From: Streptomyces sp. HUAS YS2
GTDB lineage: Bacteria; Actinomycetota; Actinomycetes; Streptomycetales; Streptomycetaceae
DNA length: 64,000 nucleotides
Direction: 5' to 3'
NCBI RefSeq assembly: GCF_033343995.1
Contig: NZ_CP137573.1
Span: 3,443,001-3,507,000, forward strand
Position numbers and translations under genes: made by a program. Below are positions 1 through 10,198 of the stretch, one piece after another (the first letter of the stretch is position 1; the number at the start of each line of letters is the position of its first letter). The notes below the pieces were generated by a model. The model ran no database searches. It saw only the letters and a list, made by a program, of their open reading frames with translations, and had not been told where the DNA came from.

Positions 1-1
1 C

Positions 2-751
2 GCCGCCCGGATCCGGCGGAGCGGCATCCGGGCCCAGGGGCGCGAGGAGCGGCGGGGGGTGTTCCTCTTCCCCGTGCTGCCGTCGTACACGCTCACCCAC
101 CAGTGGCTGCGCGAACTGGCCCGGCGCCCCGGACCGCGCCGACTCGTTGCCGTACACGTGCGGTTGGACGACGCCGAGCCCGTCCGGGTGGGGCGGTACA
201 ACGACCGCGAGCCGCTCCTGACCACCGCGGCCGACGCCGTACGGCGGATCGCGGCGATGGAGGACCCGCGCGGCTGGGAGGTGATCCTGCCGCGCACCGT
301 CACGGCACGGGAGGTGCGGACGGTCCGGGAGGTGCGGCAGGTCACCGGCTGGCGGTACTTCCCGAACGCGCACGGGGTCACGCCCTGCACCTGCTACGGC
401 TGCCGGGTGCGCGGCGAGTACGGGTCCCAGCGGCTGCGGCGGCGCCGGCCGCATCCCTTCGACGGGCCGCCGCCCCCGCCGCGCGTCCTGCTCGCGCGAC
501 TCGACGCCGCCGAGGCGCGGGGCGACACGGCGGCGCTGCGCGAGGCGCTGGGCTGGTACGGTCTGCGCCGCCGCGGTCCCCTCCCCCGGCTGACCGGGCT
601 GGCCCGGCACCCCGACCCGGCCGTGCGGGTCGCGCTCGTCGAGGCCGTGGCGTACTGGAAGACACCCGGAGTGCCGGAGCTGCTGCGGGAGTTGGCGAAC
701 GACCCGGACCCCGGCGTCCGCGAGGCCGTCGCGGATCACACCGACGACTGA
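2..751 (+). CDS. HEAT-repeat protein, 5'-partial
   Basis: The reading frame is open back to the window edge, so the true start is probably outside; a GTG at 59 is the first internal candidate. The C-terminal third holds two HEAT-like helical pairs, each with the 'HPDPAVRVALVEA' / 'DPDPGVREAVADH' pattern, a repeat type used for protein-protein contacts. A central CTCYGC motif contains three cysteines and could bind metal, and it is followed by a very basic RLRRRRPHP stretch. No enzymatic motif was recognised. Coding is supported by strong GC3 bias. The product is an uncharacterised HEAT-repeat protein of unknown role. Confidence 0.7.
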   Translation, partial: AARIRRSGIRAQGREERRGVFLFPVLPSYTLTHQWLRELARRPGPRRLVAVHVRLDDAEPVRVGRYNDREPLLTTAADAVRRIAAMEDPRGWEVILPRTVTAREVRTVREVRQVTGWRYFPNAHGVTPCTCYGCRVRGEYGSQRLRRRRPHPFDGPPPPPRVLLARLDAAEARGDTAALREALGWYGLRRRGPLPRLTGLARHPDPAVRVALVEAVAYWKTPGVPELLRELANDPDPGVREAVADHTDD

Positions 752-773
752 GGCCCCGTGCCCCGGACCTTCC

Positions 774-1808
774 TCAGGAGTCGAGCAACCGCCGTACGGT
801 GAGGGCCAGTCGGGCTCGGGTCAGGCCGGCCGGGTCGGTGAGGTCGAGGCCCAGGACCTTGCCGAGCTGGTCGAGGCGGCGGGCGACGCTGCTGTGGTGC
901 AGGTGGAGCAGGTCGGCGGCGCGGCGCAGGGAGCCGGTGGCGCAGTAGGCGTCCAGGGTCTCCAGGTCCTCCGGCACGGCGGCGATCCGGGCGAGCGCGG
1001 CCACGTCGGGGTTCGCGCGCGCGACGTCCGGGGGAAGGTCGGCGAGGAGGGCCAGCGCGCCCAGGTCGGCGTGGTGGACGACGGGTTCGCGCGCGGTGGT
1101 GAAGCGCAGCGCGGTACGGGCCCGGCGCCAGGACAGGTCGGGGCTGCCGGGGCCGCCGACACCGGCGCGCACGCCCGGCGGGAGACCGGCGGGATCCACG
1201 GCGGCGGCCAGGACCACGCCGACGTCGTCGAGCGGGGCCGCCTTCACCAGTCCGGTGGGGCACATCCGGCCGCCGACCTGGTCGAGCGGCAGCTCGGAGC
1301 ATACGGCGACGACGTGGACGGGTACGCCCGCGGCGAAGCCCAGGAGCCTGAGCGCCCGCGCCCTGGCCACCTCGTCGCCCTCGGCTCCGACGGCCAGTTC
1401 GACGAGGGCGGGGTCGGCCATGGTGGTGCGGGCCGGGCCGTACCGCTCGACGGCCGCCGCGACGGCGATCGCGAGCCGGTCGAGGACGATGTCGTCGAGC
1501 GGGTTCGGCGGGCCGGTCCGTTCCAGCCACACCTCGCCGATCTCCTCCTCGTCGAGGGTGACCGCGACAGTGGTCGAGGCGGGGAACGGGGCGGTGGTGG
1601 CCTCCGTGCCCAGCGGCGAGACGCGAACGGCCCGCCCGGTGCCGTGGAGCCGTATCCCGGTGACGCACTCGGCCAGGCCGGCCGAAGCGCGGGCGAGCGC
1701 CGGGAGATCCACGCGGCGGCGCATCAGCGTGTCGTAGAACGCGACGACGCGGATCGCGCCGTCGACGTACGGGTCGAGTCCCGACACCCGTAGGGCCAGT
1801 GCCTCCAT
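774..1808 (-). CDS. PucR-family transcriptional regulator
   Basis: This 344-residue protein ends in a PucR-type helix-turn-helix (about residues 280-340: LETLDAYCATGSLRRAADLL, then HSSVARRLDQL). That domain is found in CdaR/PucR activators, which bind DNA through the C-terminus and sense a ligand through a variable N-terminal part. The ATG at 1808 (MEALALRVSG) was chosen because the frame further upstream overlaps the divergent esterase and its codon use looks non-coding. The gene is divergent from the esterase/serine-hydrolase pair with 118 bp between start codons, so local control of those genes is the simplest inference. The ligand is unknown. Confidence 0.8.
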   Translation of the reverse strand: MEALALRVSGLDPYVDGAIRVVAFYDTLMRRRVDLPALARASAGLAECVTGIRLHGTGRAVRVSPLGTEATTAPFPASTTVAVTLDEEEIGEVWLERTGPPNPLDDIVLDRLAIAVAAAVERYGPARTTMADPALVELAVGAEGDEVARARALRLLGFAAGVPVHVVAVCSELPLDQVGGRMCPTGLVKAAPLDDVGVVLAAAVDPAGLPPGVRAGVGGPGSPDLSWRRARTALRFTTAREPVVHHADLGALALLADLPPDVARANPDVAALARIAAVPEDLETLDAYCATGSLRRAADLLHLHHSSVARRLDQLGKVLGLDLTDPAGLTRARLALTVRRLLDS

Positions 1809-1926
1809 ACCGGCCAGGATAGAAGCACCGGCCGCGCTGCGGTGCGCCGTTCGGCGCGTGATCGCGGTCCGATGCGCGACGGTCGGCGGATGATCCCGCC
1901 GGGGTCCGGCCGTGAGGATGACCCTC

Positions 1927-2826
1927 ATGGATCCCGAACTCGAAGCATTCGTCCCACTGTTCCCCGACACCGACTTCACCGACCCGGTCCGGGACCGCGA
2001 GAGGTTCGCCGGCATCGCCGCCGCCACTCCGGCACCGGACACGGACGGCATGGCGATCGAGGACGTGGCGGTGCCGGCCACCGGCCCGGACGTGCCGGTG
2101 CGCGTGTACCGCCCGCAGGGCGCCCGGGGGATCGTGCTCTGGCTGCACGGCGGCGGGTACGTCACGGGCGACCTGAGCACCGAGCACCCGTGGGCGACCC
2201 GGATCGCCTCCGGGTCCGGCGCGGTGGTGGTGTCGGTGGGCTACCGGCTGTCCCCCGAGAACCCGTACCCGGCGGCCCTGGACGACGCCGGCGCCGTACT
2301 CGCATGGGCGGCCGAGCACGCCCAGGCGCTCGGCGGCGCCCCGGACCGGATCGCGGTCGGCGGCCACAGCGCCGGCGGCGGGCTCGCGGCGGCGCTGACG
2401 CTGCGGACCCGGGACGAGGGCGGGCCCGCGATCCGTTTCCAGTTGCTCAACCAGCCGCAGCTCGACGACCGCCAGGAGACCTGGTCCCAGCGGAACTTCA
2501 CCGACACGCCCTGGATCACCCGCGCCAAGGTCGGGATGTCGTGGCGGCACTACCTCGGCGGGCGACCGGCCGGCCCGTACGCGGCCCCCGCCCGGGCCGA
2601 GGACCTGTCCGGGCTGCCGCCCGCCTACATCGCCACGGCGGAGCTGTGCCCGAACCGCGACGAGGACATCCGGTACGCGCTGCGCCTGATGCAGGCGGGC
2701 GTGTCCGTCGAGCTGCACCAGTGGCCCGGCACCTTCCACGGCTCCCAGGCGATCGTCTCCGCCGACGTCTCGCAGCGGCAGAACGCCGAGCTCGGCGCCG
2801 TGCTGCGACGCGCGCTGGCCGACTGA
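1927..2826 (+). CDS. Alpha/beta-hydrolase esterase, HSL family
   Basis: This is a 299-residue cytoplasmic esterase of the hormone-sensitive-lipase family. The oxyanion-hole motif HGGG occurs in LHGGGYVTGD, and the nucleophile elbow is GHSAGG (GxSxG). A catalytic Asp/His is expected near the C-terminus, and the TFHGS segment supplies a histidine. The ATG at 1927 is preferred over GTG 1912 and ATG 1918 because GAGGA lies 8 nt upstream of it. The next gene, a secreted serine hydrolase, starts 38 nt after the stop, so the two probably form a short operon divergent from the PucR regulator. The natural substrate is not deducible. Confidence 0.85.
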   Translation: MDPELEAFVPLFPDTDFTDPVRDRERFAGIAAATPAPDTDGMAIEDVAVPATGPDVPVRVYRPQGARGIVLWLHGGGYVTGDLSTEHPWATRIASGSGAVVVSVGYRLSPENPYPAALDDAGAVLAWAAEHAQALGGAPDRIAVGGHSAGGGLAAALTLRTRDEGGPAIRFQLLNQPQLDDRQETWSQRNFTDTPWITRAKVGMSWRHYLGGRPAGPYAAPARAEDLSGLPPAYIATAELCPNRDEDIRYALRLMQAGVSVELHQWPGTFHGSQAIVSADVSQRQNAELGAVLRRALAD

Positions 2827-2864
2827 ACCCTTCACCGATGAACAAGCGACGAGAGGACGAACTC

Positions 2865-4100
2865 ATGAAGATGCGCAAGGTGTTGTGCGGCGGCATGGCC
2901 GCGCTGACCATCGGCACGGGCACGGTGACCGCGGCCGCCGCGGCCGACGGGGCCGGGGCAGGTACGCCCGCACCCGCCGGGAGCACGGGCTCCGCGCCGG
3001 CCCGCCTGAACGGCGACGGGCTCCAGTCCGCCCTGGACGGCGTCCACCGCGCCGGGATACCGGGGGTGTTCGCCGAGGTGCGCGAGGCCGGCCGGACCTG
3101 GCGCGGCGCCTCCGGGGTCGCCGACCTCGACACCGACCGTCCCGTCCGGCCGGACATGCGGCACCGTGTCGGCAGCATCACCAAGACCTTCGTGGCCGTC
3201 GCGGTCATGCGGGAGGTCGAGGCGGGCCGGGTGCGGCTGGACGCCCCGATCGGCGACTACCTGCCGGATCTGGTGCCGGGCGAGCGCGGCCGGCAGGTCA
3301 CGGTACGGATGCTGCTCAACCACACCAGCGGCATCGCCGAGTACATCCCGTACGCCTTCCCGTCCATCCAGGGCGGCCCTTCGGGCGTCTCCGCCCGGAG
3401 CCTGGACGAGAACCGGTTCCGGCGGTTCCGCCCGGCCGAGCTGATCGCGCTGGGGCTCGCGGCGCCCCCTGCCGCCGAGCCCGGCACCCCCACCGGCGTG
3501 TACTCCAACACCAACTACCTGCTGCTCGGACAGCTCCTGGAGCGGGTCTCCGGCGCCCCGGTGGAGGACTACATCACCGAGCACGTCATCGAGCCCGCCG
3601 GACTCCGGCACACCGGCTTCCCGACCGGACCGCGCGTCCAGGGGCCGCATTCGAAGATGTACGAGGCGCTGTGGGGCGTGCTCGACCCGCCGCGCGACTA
3701 CAGCGTCTACGACATGTCGTGGGTGATGGCCGGGGCCGGGCTCGTGTCCACCATGGAGGACCTGAACCTGTTCTACGGCAAGCTGCTCGCGGGCCGGATC
3801 GTCGCCCCGTCGTCGCTGGCGGAAATGCGGCGCACGGTCCCGGTGGTCGCCCTGGACGGGTCGACGATCCAGTACGGACTCGGGCTGCACAAGCTCGAGG
3901 TCCCTGGCTGCGGCACCTTCTGGGGCAACGAGGGCACGGTCTGGGGAGCCGGCACGGTCACCATGACTCGGGAGGACGGCGGGCGGCAGTTCTCGTTCGC
4001 GATCAACCTCATGCGATGGAGCCGGCCCAGCGCCATCGACGGGGCGCTCTCGACGCTGCGGCAGCGGGCGATGGATTGTCCGGTCAGCGAACACTCCTGA
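2865..4100 (+). CDS. Secreted beta-lactamase-fold serine hydrolase (DD-peptidase-like)
   Basis: The 411-residue protein has a Sec signal peptide (about residues 1-27, AAAAA region) and the serine beta-lactamase/D-alanyl-D-alanine carboxypeptidase fold. SxxK is S104-I-T-K107 and YxN is Y213-S-N215. The third motif, normally HxG or KTG in this superfamily, reads N355-E-G357, so the usual His/Lys is replaced by Asn. ATG 2865 is chosen because GAGAGGA lies 7 nt upstream; the earlier ATG at 2838 lacks such a site. The family includes peptidoglycan carboxypeptidases and esterases, and which activity remains here is uncertain given the altered third motif. Confidence 0.85.
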   Translation: MKMRKVLCGGMAALTIGTGTVTAAAAADGAGAGTPAPAGSTGSAPARLNGDGLQSALDGVHRAGIPGVFAEVREAGRTWRGASGVADLDTDRPVRPDMRHRVGSITKTFVAVAVMREVEAGRVRLDAPIGDYLPDLVPGERGRQVTVRMLLNHTSGIAEYIPYAFPSIQGGPSGVSARSLDENRFRRFRPAELIALGLAAPPAAEPGTPTGVYSNTNYLLLGQLLERVSGAPVEDYITEHVIEPAGLRHTGFPTGPRVQGPHSKMYEALWGVLDPPRDYSVYDMSWVMAGAGLVSTMEDLNLFYGKLLAGRIVAPSSLAEMRRTVPVVALDGSTIQYGLGLHKLEVPGCGTFWGNEGTVWGAGTVTMTREDGGRQFSFAINLMRWSRPSAIDGALSTLRQRAMDCPVSEHS

Positions 4101-4113
4101 CCGGTTTCCGCTC

Positions 4114-5542
<1,429 letters not shown>

Positions 5543-5554
5543 CACACAAGAACT

Positions 5555-5594
5555 CCCGGGTGGGACGGTGACGCGCGGTCCCGCCCCACCCGGG
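5555..5594. terminator. Bidirectional terminator hairpin
   Basis: CCCGGGTGGG (5555-5564) pairs with CCCACCCGGG (5585-5594), and the stem extends inward after one mismatch. It lies between the convergent M28 aminopeptidase and the LolA-like gene, so it can serve both. There is no U-tract, as is common in Streptomyces. Confidence 0.7.
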
Positions 5595-5618
5595 GTCCCA
5601 ACTGCTCCGCCCCGCGGA

Positions 5619-6779
5619 CTACTTGTCCGCGTTCGCCGCCTTCACCAGGGCGTCCGGAGTCACCGCGCCGACGTACACCCGGCCGTCGTCGGTCATCAGT
5701 GCGTTGACCAGCTTGGTCTTGAAGACCGTGCCGGAGCCGAACTTCCCGCTCACCTTGTCGCCCAGCGAGTCCAGGAAGCCCTGCATCTCCTTCGGGGCGT
5801 CCTCGGTCTTCGGCGCGGGCGCACCCGAGTCGAGCTTGGCGATCGTCGTCCAGCCCTCGCCGATGACGACGGGCTCCTTGCCGCCCTCGCCCTTCGCTCC
5901 GACGAGGCCCTCCAGCCCCTTCGGGGCCTTGCCCCGGGCCTCGTGCTCCGCCTCGTCCGCCGCGCCCTCCGTCACCTTCGCGCCCTTGGGGGCCTGGAAG
6001 GTCGAGGCCGCCGGCGTCCCGAAGTCCACCTTGGTGAAGCCCGCGTCCACCACGGCCTTGCCGCCCGAGGTCGACGCCAGCGTGAACTTCAGCGGCACGC
6101 CGTTCTGCGCGTCCACCGCGATCTTCACCGACTCGACGGTCGAGCCGCTCTGCTTCGGCTTGATCACCAGCTGGTACGCGTCCCGGCCGGCCACCCGGGC
6201 GGTGCCGTCGACGGTGATCGAGGTGCTCTCGCCGGCCGCCTTCAGGACCTCGTCCGCGAGCTCCTTCGGAGTGCCCGGCAGTTCCTTCTCGCGCGGCGCG
6301 TCCTTGCGCCCGGCGTCCGCGTCCTTCTCGTGGACGGCCTCGCCGGACCTGCTGTCGTACGCCCACACGTCGGCGCCGTTGTGGATCAGGCTGTACTCGT
6401 CCTTGCCGTCGAGGACGGTCAGGCGCTGCTTGTCGGGGCCGTCGGCGGCGACCTTGAGGGTGTGCGAGCCGGACGCCAGCTCGGTCAGCTTCTCGGTCGG
6501 ATCCGTCGACGGGGCCGGGGACTTGCCGGAATCGGATCCGGCGAGGCCCGCGAGCCCGGCGAAGGACGGCAGGCCCAGGTCGGTCTCGACCTTGACCGTG
6601 CCGGAGAGGGTCTGGGTCTCCGATGCGGCGATCTTCTCGATGAGCTGCTGGGCGGTGATCTCCGGCAGCTCGGGGTCCCCGGACGCCGCCAGGGCCGGGA
6701 CGAGCCCGATCGTCGCCGCGGCGACACCGGCCACCGCGACCGGCACGAGGTAACGGCTCGCCTTACGAGTTGTTGCCAT
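5619..6779 (-). CDS. Secreted LolA-like (DUF2092-type) protein
   Basis: The 386-residue protein begins MATTRKASRYLVPVAVAG, a Sec signal peptide ending near ALA-AS. The mature part looks like the half-barrel LolA/LppX/RseB lipoprotein-carrier fold: an early 'ETQTLSGTVKVE' strand segment and a 'VWAYDSRSGEAV' segment, then an interrupting low-complexity region rich in Ala, Glu and Lys. Actinobacterial relatives are exported and are presumed to bind lipids or sense envelope state. ATG 6779 is preferred over ATG 6812 because it leaves the signal peptide at the N-terminus, and GGAGG lies about 11 nt upstream. There is no lipobox, so it is probably secreted and not lipid-anchored. Confidence 0.7.
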   Translation of the reverse strand: MATTRKASRYLVPVAVAGVAAATIGLVPALAASGDPELPEITAQQLIEKIAASETQTLSGTVKVETDLGLPSFAGLAGLAGSDSGKSPAPSTDPTEKLTELASGSHTLKVAADGPDKQRLTVLDGKDEYSLIHNGADVWAYDSRSGEAVHEKDADAGRKDAPREKELPGTPKELADEVLKAAGESTSITVDGTARVAGRDAYQLVIKPKQSGSTVESVKIAVDAQNGVPLKFTLASTSGGKAVVDAGFTKVDFGTPAASTFQAPKGAKVTEGAADEAEHEARGKAPKGLEGLVGAKGEGGKEPVVIGEGWTTIAKLDSGAPAPKTEDAPKEMQGFLDSLGDKVSGKFGSGTVFKTKLVNALMTDDGRVYVGAVTPDALVKAANADK

Positions 6780-6929
6780 GGTCTGTCCTACCTCCGTGGT
6801 CGATGACTCCATCTGACCAAAACGGCGGTGGGGAATCGTCAGCCTCCGGACTCAACCTGGCGTACTGCTCCGGGATGACCCGACCCCGAGAGCCCCTAGG
6901 CCACGGGGTGGATCTACGTCGGACGGACC

Positions 6930-7940
6930 CTAGCCCGCGCGGTGGACCACCGCGTCGCACAGCTCGCCGAGCGCGGCCTTCGCGAAGCCCTCGGGGAGCG
7001 GTGCCAGCATGGACCGCGCCTCCTCCGCGAAGCGGACGGTGTCGCGACGGGCCTGCTCGAGAGCCGGGTGCTCGCGCAGCCGGCGCAGCACCTCCGCGAG
7101 CACGGTGTCGTCCGCGAGGTCGCCGTCGATCAGCGCGACGAGCTCCAGGTCCTCCGGACGGCCGTGCGCGGCGGCCTCGGCGCGCAGGTGCAGCACCGGC
7201 AGCGTCGGGATGCCCTCGCGCAGGTCGGTGCCGGGGGTCTTGCCGGACTCGTGCGAGTCGGACGCGATGTCGAGGACGTCGTCGGCGAGCTGGAAGGCGA
7301 CGCCGAGCCGCTCGCCGTACTGGCTGAGGATGTCGATGACACCCTCGTCCGCGCCGGACTCTATGGCGCCGAGACGGCAGGAGACGGCGACCAGCGAGCC
7401 GGTCTTACCACCGAGGACGTCCAGGTAGTGCTCGACCGGGTCGCGGCCGTCGCGGGGGCCGGCGGTCTCCAGGATCTGGCCGGTCACCAGACGCTCGAAC
7501 GCCTCCGCCTGGATACGGACGGCATCAGGACCGAGGTCGGCCAGGATGTGCGACGCACGGGCGAACAGGAAGTCACCCGTGAGGACGGCCACCGAGTTGC
7601 CCCAGCGGCTGTTGGCGCTGTCCACACCGCGGCGCACGTCCGCCTCGTCCATGACGTCGTCGTGGTACAGCGTGGCCAGGTGGGTGAGCTCGACGACGAC
7701 GGCCGCGGGCACGACGCCCGGCGCGAACGGGTCGCCGAACTGCGCGGCCAGCATCACCAGCAGCGGCCGGAAGCGCTTCCCGCCGGCCCTGACCAGATGC
7801 TGCGCGGCCTCCGTGATGAACGGCACCTCGCTCTTGGTGGCTTCGAGGAGGCCGGCCTCCACCGCAGCCAATCCGGTCTGGACATCGGCCTCAAGAGCCT
7901 GGTCCCGCACGCTCAGCCCGAACGGCCCGACGACGGTCAC
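6930..7940 (-). CDS. Long-chain polyprenyl diphosphate synthase
   Basis: This 336-residue trans-isoprenyl diphosphate synthase condenses isopentenyl diphosphate onto an allylic primer. Both aspartate-rich motifs are intact: D94-D-V-M-D98 in LYHDDVMDEAD and D220-D-V-L-D224 in LADDVLD. The GGKRFRP signature is near residues 53-59. GTG 7940 is preferred because AGGAG lies 8 nt upstream. Lack of a second subunit nearby suggests a homomeric enzyme. Its neighbours on this chromosome (nuo, menG, mqnA, mqnC and a MenJ-like reductase) point to the menaquinone side chain as the product; the chain length cannot be read from sequence. Confidence 0.9.
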   Translation of the reverse strand: MTVVGPFGLSVRDQALEADVQTGLAAVEAGLLEATKSEVPFITEAAQHLVRAGGKRFRPLLVMLAAQFGDPFAPGVVPAAVVVELTHLATLYHDDVMDEADVRRGVDSANSRWGNSVAVLTGDFLFARASHILADLGPDAVRIQAEAFERLVTGQILETAGPRDGRDPVEHYLDVLGGKTGSLVAVSCRLGAIESGADEGVIDILSQYGERLGVAFQLADDVLDIASDSHESGKTPGTDLREGIPTLPVLHLRAEAAAHGRPEDLELVALIDGDLADDTVLAEVLRRLREHPALEQARRDTVRFAEEARSMLAPLPEGFAKAALGELCDAVVHRAG

Positions 7941-8106
7941 GAGGGAGTCTCCTGTCTGCTGACGCCTGCTGAGGATCACACGGATTGTCGATGTGTCGCT
8001 GGATTCACTCAAGTCAGCGTATCCGGTCGCCTTTCGATCACCGTGGGCGCCTTCCCGCCACCGCCGGTATGTTCGTGATCAGCTCATACGACCTGGAGCG
8101 TCCGCT

Positions 8107-10116
8107 TTGCCCAGAAGCATCAGCATCCGCAGCGACTTCCCGTACGAGACCGTCCACGACGACGTCCGGATCCCCCTCCCGGACACTACGCGTTTGTACG
8201 CGCGCGTCTGGCGGCCGGTCACCGACGAGCCGGTCCCCGCCCTCCTGGAGTATCTGCCGTACCGGCTCACGGACGGCACCGCGGCACGCGACGCGGAGCG
8301 TCATCCCTGGTACGCGGGCCACGGCTACGCCTCCGTACGGGTCGACGTGCGCGGCCACGGCAACAGCGAGGGCGTGCCCGGCGACGCCCACGACGCGACC
8401 GAGCTCGCGGACGCCGTCGCGGTCGTGGAGTGGCTCGCCGCCCAGCCCTGGTGCACCGGCCGGGTCGGCATGTTCGGCACCGCCTGGGGCGGCCTGGCCG
8501 CGCTGCGGGTCGCCGCTCTCGCCCCCGGGCCGCTGCAGGCCGTGGTCGCCGTCTGCGCGACCGACGACCCGTACGAGGACGACCTCCTCTACAAGGGCGG
8601 CTCGCTGCTGGCGGCCGGCCTGCCCGCCCGGGCGGCGCGGCTGCTCGCGCACGTCTGCCGGCCGCCGGACCCGCGCCACGCGGGCGAGGAGTGGCGCGCG
8701 CTGTGGCTGCGCCGCCTGGAGGCCGTACGGCCCTTCCTGCACACCTGGCTGGCCCACCAGACCCTCGACGACCACTGGCGGGCCGCGGCGGTCCGGGAGG
8801 ACCTCGCGGCCGTCAGAGCGGCCGTCCTGGCCTTCGGCGGTTTCCAGGACCCGCACCGCAACGCCGTGCTGCGGCTCGTCGAGCAGCTCCCCCAGGACCG
8901 GGTGCGCGCCGTCCTCGGACCCTGGTGCCACCAGTACCCGGACCGCGGGCTGCCGCCCGGCCCGTCGATCGGCTTCCTGCAGGAGACGCTGCGCTGGTGG
9001 GACCACCACCTCAAGGGCATCGACAGCGGGGTGGCGGCCGAGCCGCTGCTGCGCTCCTGGATCACGGCGTCCCACGCCCCTGCCACCGTGCGCGAGGAGC
9101 TGCCGGGGCACTGGGCGGCGGACCCCGCCTGGCCGTCGCCGCACGTCACGCCCGTCTCGTACGCCCTCGGGGGCGACCCGGTGCTGGTCCGTTCGCCGCA
9201 GCACACCGGCCTGGACGCGGGTCCGCTGCTGCCGCAGGGCCGCGAGGCCGATCTGCCGCCCGACCAACGCGAGGACGACGCCCGTTCGGCCTGCTTCGAC
9301 TTCCCGGTACCGGCGGACGGGGAGCCGGTCACGATCCTGGGCAGGCCGCGGGCGGTCCTGGCGCTGCGCTGCCACGCGCCGACCGGCCAGGTGGCCGCCC
9401 GGCTCTGCGACGTCGCCCCGGACGGCTCGTCGACCCTGGTCACCCGGGGCGTGCTGAACCTGTCCGCCCGCTACGGGTCCGACCGCGCGGTGGAGGCGCA
9501 GGTCGGCGAGACGGAGGAGGTGGTGCTCGACCTGGACGCCGCCGGGCACGCCTTCGCGCCCGGCCACCGGGTCCGCCTCGCCGTCTCCTCCGCGTACTGG
9601 CCGTGGATCTGGCCGCAGCCGGACGCGGCGGGCTTCACCCTCGACCCGGACGGCTCCTCGCTCACCCTCCCGGTCCGCACCGCCACCCGGGACGCGGTCG
9701 AGTTCGCGCCGCCGGAGCACGCGGAGCCGCTGGCGGTGGTGATCCCGGCGACGCTGGAGGAGCCCCGCCCGGAGCGCCTGGTGCTGCGGGACGTCGCGAA
9801 GGGCGAGTGGCGTCTGGAGGCCGATCCGGGGCACGGCGGCACCCGGGTCCACCCGGACGGCCTGGAGGTCACCGAGGAGGCCCTGGAGACTTACACGATC
9901 GTGGAGCACGACCCGCTGTCCGCCCGTACGACGTCCGAACGGGCGATCCGCCTCCACCGTCCGGAGGACGCCTGGGACGTCCGGGTGACCGCCCGCTCGG
10001 AGCTCTCCTGCGACGCCGACGCGTTCACCGCATCGGACGAGGTCATCTGCACGGAGGGCGCCGAGGTCGTCTTCCACCGTACGTGGGAGCGGCGCGTCCC
10101 CCGCAGGTCGGGCTGA
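8107..10116 (+). CDS. CocE/NonD-type hydrolase homologue lacking the nucleophilic serine
   Basis: The 669-residue protein has the S15/CocE architecture: an alpha/beta-hydrolase domain (residues about 10-300) and a C-terminal jelly-roll domain (about 330-660, 'SARYGSDRAVEAQ', 'HAFAPGHRVRLAVSS'). The family nucleophile elbow GxSxGG is here G124-T-A126-W-G-G, so the serine is alanine. The Asp (D248 in GGFQD) and His (H275 in GPWCH) positions remain. TTG 8107 is chosen because GGAG lies 8 nt upstream; the longer frame from 7993 would run into the divergent synthase leader. Classical cocaine-esterase or dipeptidyl-peptidase chemistry is therefore unlikely. Confidence 0.8.
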   Translation: MPRSISIRSDFPYETVHDDVRIPLPDTTRLYARVWRPVTDEPVPALLEYLPYRLTDGTAARDAERHPWYAGHGYASVRVDVRGHGNSEGVPGDAHDATELADAVAVVEWLAAQPWCTGRVGMFGTAWGGLAALRVAALAPGPLQAVVAVCATDDPYEDDLLYKGGSLLAAGLPARAARLLAHVCRPPDPRHAGEEWRALWLRRLEAVRPFLHTWLAHQTLDDHWRAAAVREDLAAVRAAVLAFGGFQDPHRNAVLRLVEQLPQDRVRAVLGPWCHQYPDRGLPPGPSIGFLQETLRWWDHHLKGIDSGVAAEPLLRSWITASHAPATVREELPGHWAADPAWPSPHVTPVSYALGGDPVLVRSPQHTGLDAGPLLPQGREADLPPDQREDDARSACFDFPVPADGEPVTILGRPRAVLALRCHAPTGQVAARLCDVAPDGSSTLVTRGVLNLSARYGSDRAVEAQVGETEEVVLDLDAAGHAFAPGHRVRLAVSSAYWPWIWPQPDAAGFTLDPDGSSLTLPVRTATRDAVEFAPPEHAEPLAVVIPATLEEPRPERLVLRDVAKGEWRLEADPGHGGTRVHPDGLEVTEEALETYTIVEHDPLSARTTSERAIRLHRPEDAWDVRVTARSELSCDADAFTASDEVICTEGAEVVFHRTWERRVPRRSG

Positions 10117-10134
10117 GCCCCGGGGAACGCGCGA

Positions 10135-10170
10135 CGGGCCCGCGTCCCCCTTCCGGGGGATGCGGGCCCG
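10135..10170. terminator. Bidirectional terminator hairpin
   Basis: A 16-bp stem (10135-10150 with 10155-10170, one G-T wobble) closes a TTCC loop. It separates the convergent CocE-like gene and the LAxTG protein gene. Confidence 0.85.
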
Positions 10171-10198
10171 CCTCACTGCTGCGCGTCACGCGCCGCCG

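Noticed and set aside
736..2835. 699-residue open frame on the minus strand
   Set aside because: It runs antisense to the esterase and in a wrong frame of the PucR gene; its Arg/Gly/Pro-rich composition is typical of high-GC shadow frames.
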